Below the pieces are notes generated by a model that was given only the letters and a program-made list of their open reading frames with translations, had not been told where the DNA came from and did not search any database. This document shows, piece by piece, positions 30,863 to 30,932 of a stretch of DNA of 30,932 nucleotides (its first letter is position 1; every line of letters starts with the position of its first letter). The translations under genes were made by a program, and so were the position numbers. The stretch is from a virus, in the IMG/VR virus record IMGVR_UViG_3300009124_000063, positions 1-30,932 of that record. One strand, 5' to 3'.

Positions 30863-30932
30863 GATAGACCAAGAGTTGCAGGAGTATGTAGACACCTACT
30901 ACCGCAATCGTCCGCTGTTTGCTGTAAGCGAC
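30855..30932 (+). CDS. Hypothetical protein, 5' end only
   Basis: ATG 30855 lies inside the end of the previous gene (8-base overlap), and GGAGG at 30844-30848 is 6 bases upstream. The frame stays open to the window edge, giving 26 residues beginning MSKIDQELQEYVDTYYRNR. Too short to assign; it shows that the cluster continues. Confidence 0.5.
   Translation, partial: MSKIDQELQEYVDTYYRNRPLFAVSD

Noticed and set aside
1-30932. CRISPR array, insertion sequence or integrase/attachment site
   Set aside because: No regularly spaced identical repeats, transposase or recombinase motifs, or terminal inverted repeats were seen on either strand.

Overview
The window is part of a tailed double-stranded DNA bacteriophage genome, most likely a short-tailed (podovirus-type) phage of a Gram-negative, probably aquatic, bacterium. 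Every supportable gene lies on the + strand. Genes are packed with stop/start overlaps (ATGA, TAATG, GTGA). The virion genes combine a PBSX/P22-style terminase, a P22-like portal, a DUF5309 (SU10-type) major capsid protein and an SU10-type adaptor, with no tape measure or sheath. Host and lifestyle are inferences; no integrase, repressor or tRNA gene is visible.

Layout. 1-3846: accessory or early genes. These are the end of a calcineurin-like phosphoesterase, a small zinc-finger protein, an HNH-like nuclease with an eroded zinc site, a C5 cytosine DNA methyltransferase, and several small unknowns. 3847-3985: a noncoding stretch with a 7-bp-stem structure. 3986-6663: an unknown, small and large terminase, and a PAPS-reductase-like ATP-pyrophosphatase. 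6686-9132: two unknown proteins, one with a hydrophobic Gly/Ala segment like those of polymorphic-toxin or polyvalent phage proteins, then four tiny Lys/Arg-rich proteins (three of them very short). 9133-17179: adaptor, tail-fibre-like protein, long fibre with an S74 chaperone domain, Trp-repeat protein, glycine-rich adhesin and a nozzle-like protein. 17191-23352: a GNAT-like protein and a run of Gln/Ala/Gly-rich or helical proteins that look like the internal (ejection) proteins, one ending in a second S74 domain. 23352-27604: portal, small head protein, scaffold, major capsid protein and a strong terminator. 27618-30121: an unknown, two lipoproteins, an XhlA-like membrane protein, an unknown, a 3TM holin and an M15 endolysin, i.e. 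the lysis module. 30122-30932: a hairpin, a promoter-like site with a palindrome in its spacer, and a new cluster of small genes running off the window.

How the genes work together. Terminase packages DNA through the portal into a shell built from the capsid and scaffold proteins. The adaptor, nozzle and fibre proteins make the short tail and bind the host. The internal proteins probably leave the virion with the DNA. Holin, endolysin and probably one of the small lipoproteins release progeny. The methyltransferase, and possibly the PAPS-reductase-like enzyme, may alter or protect phage DNA.

Gene order is unusual: adaptor and tail genes come before portal and capsid, and the capsid gene sits directly upstream of lysis. 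Replication genes are not in the window. All family assignments come from reading motifs by eye; no search was run.
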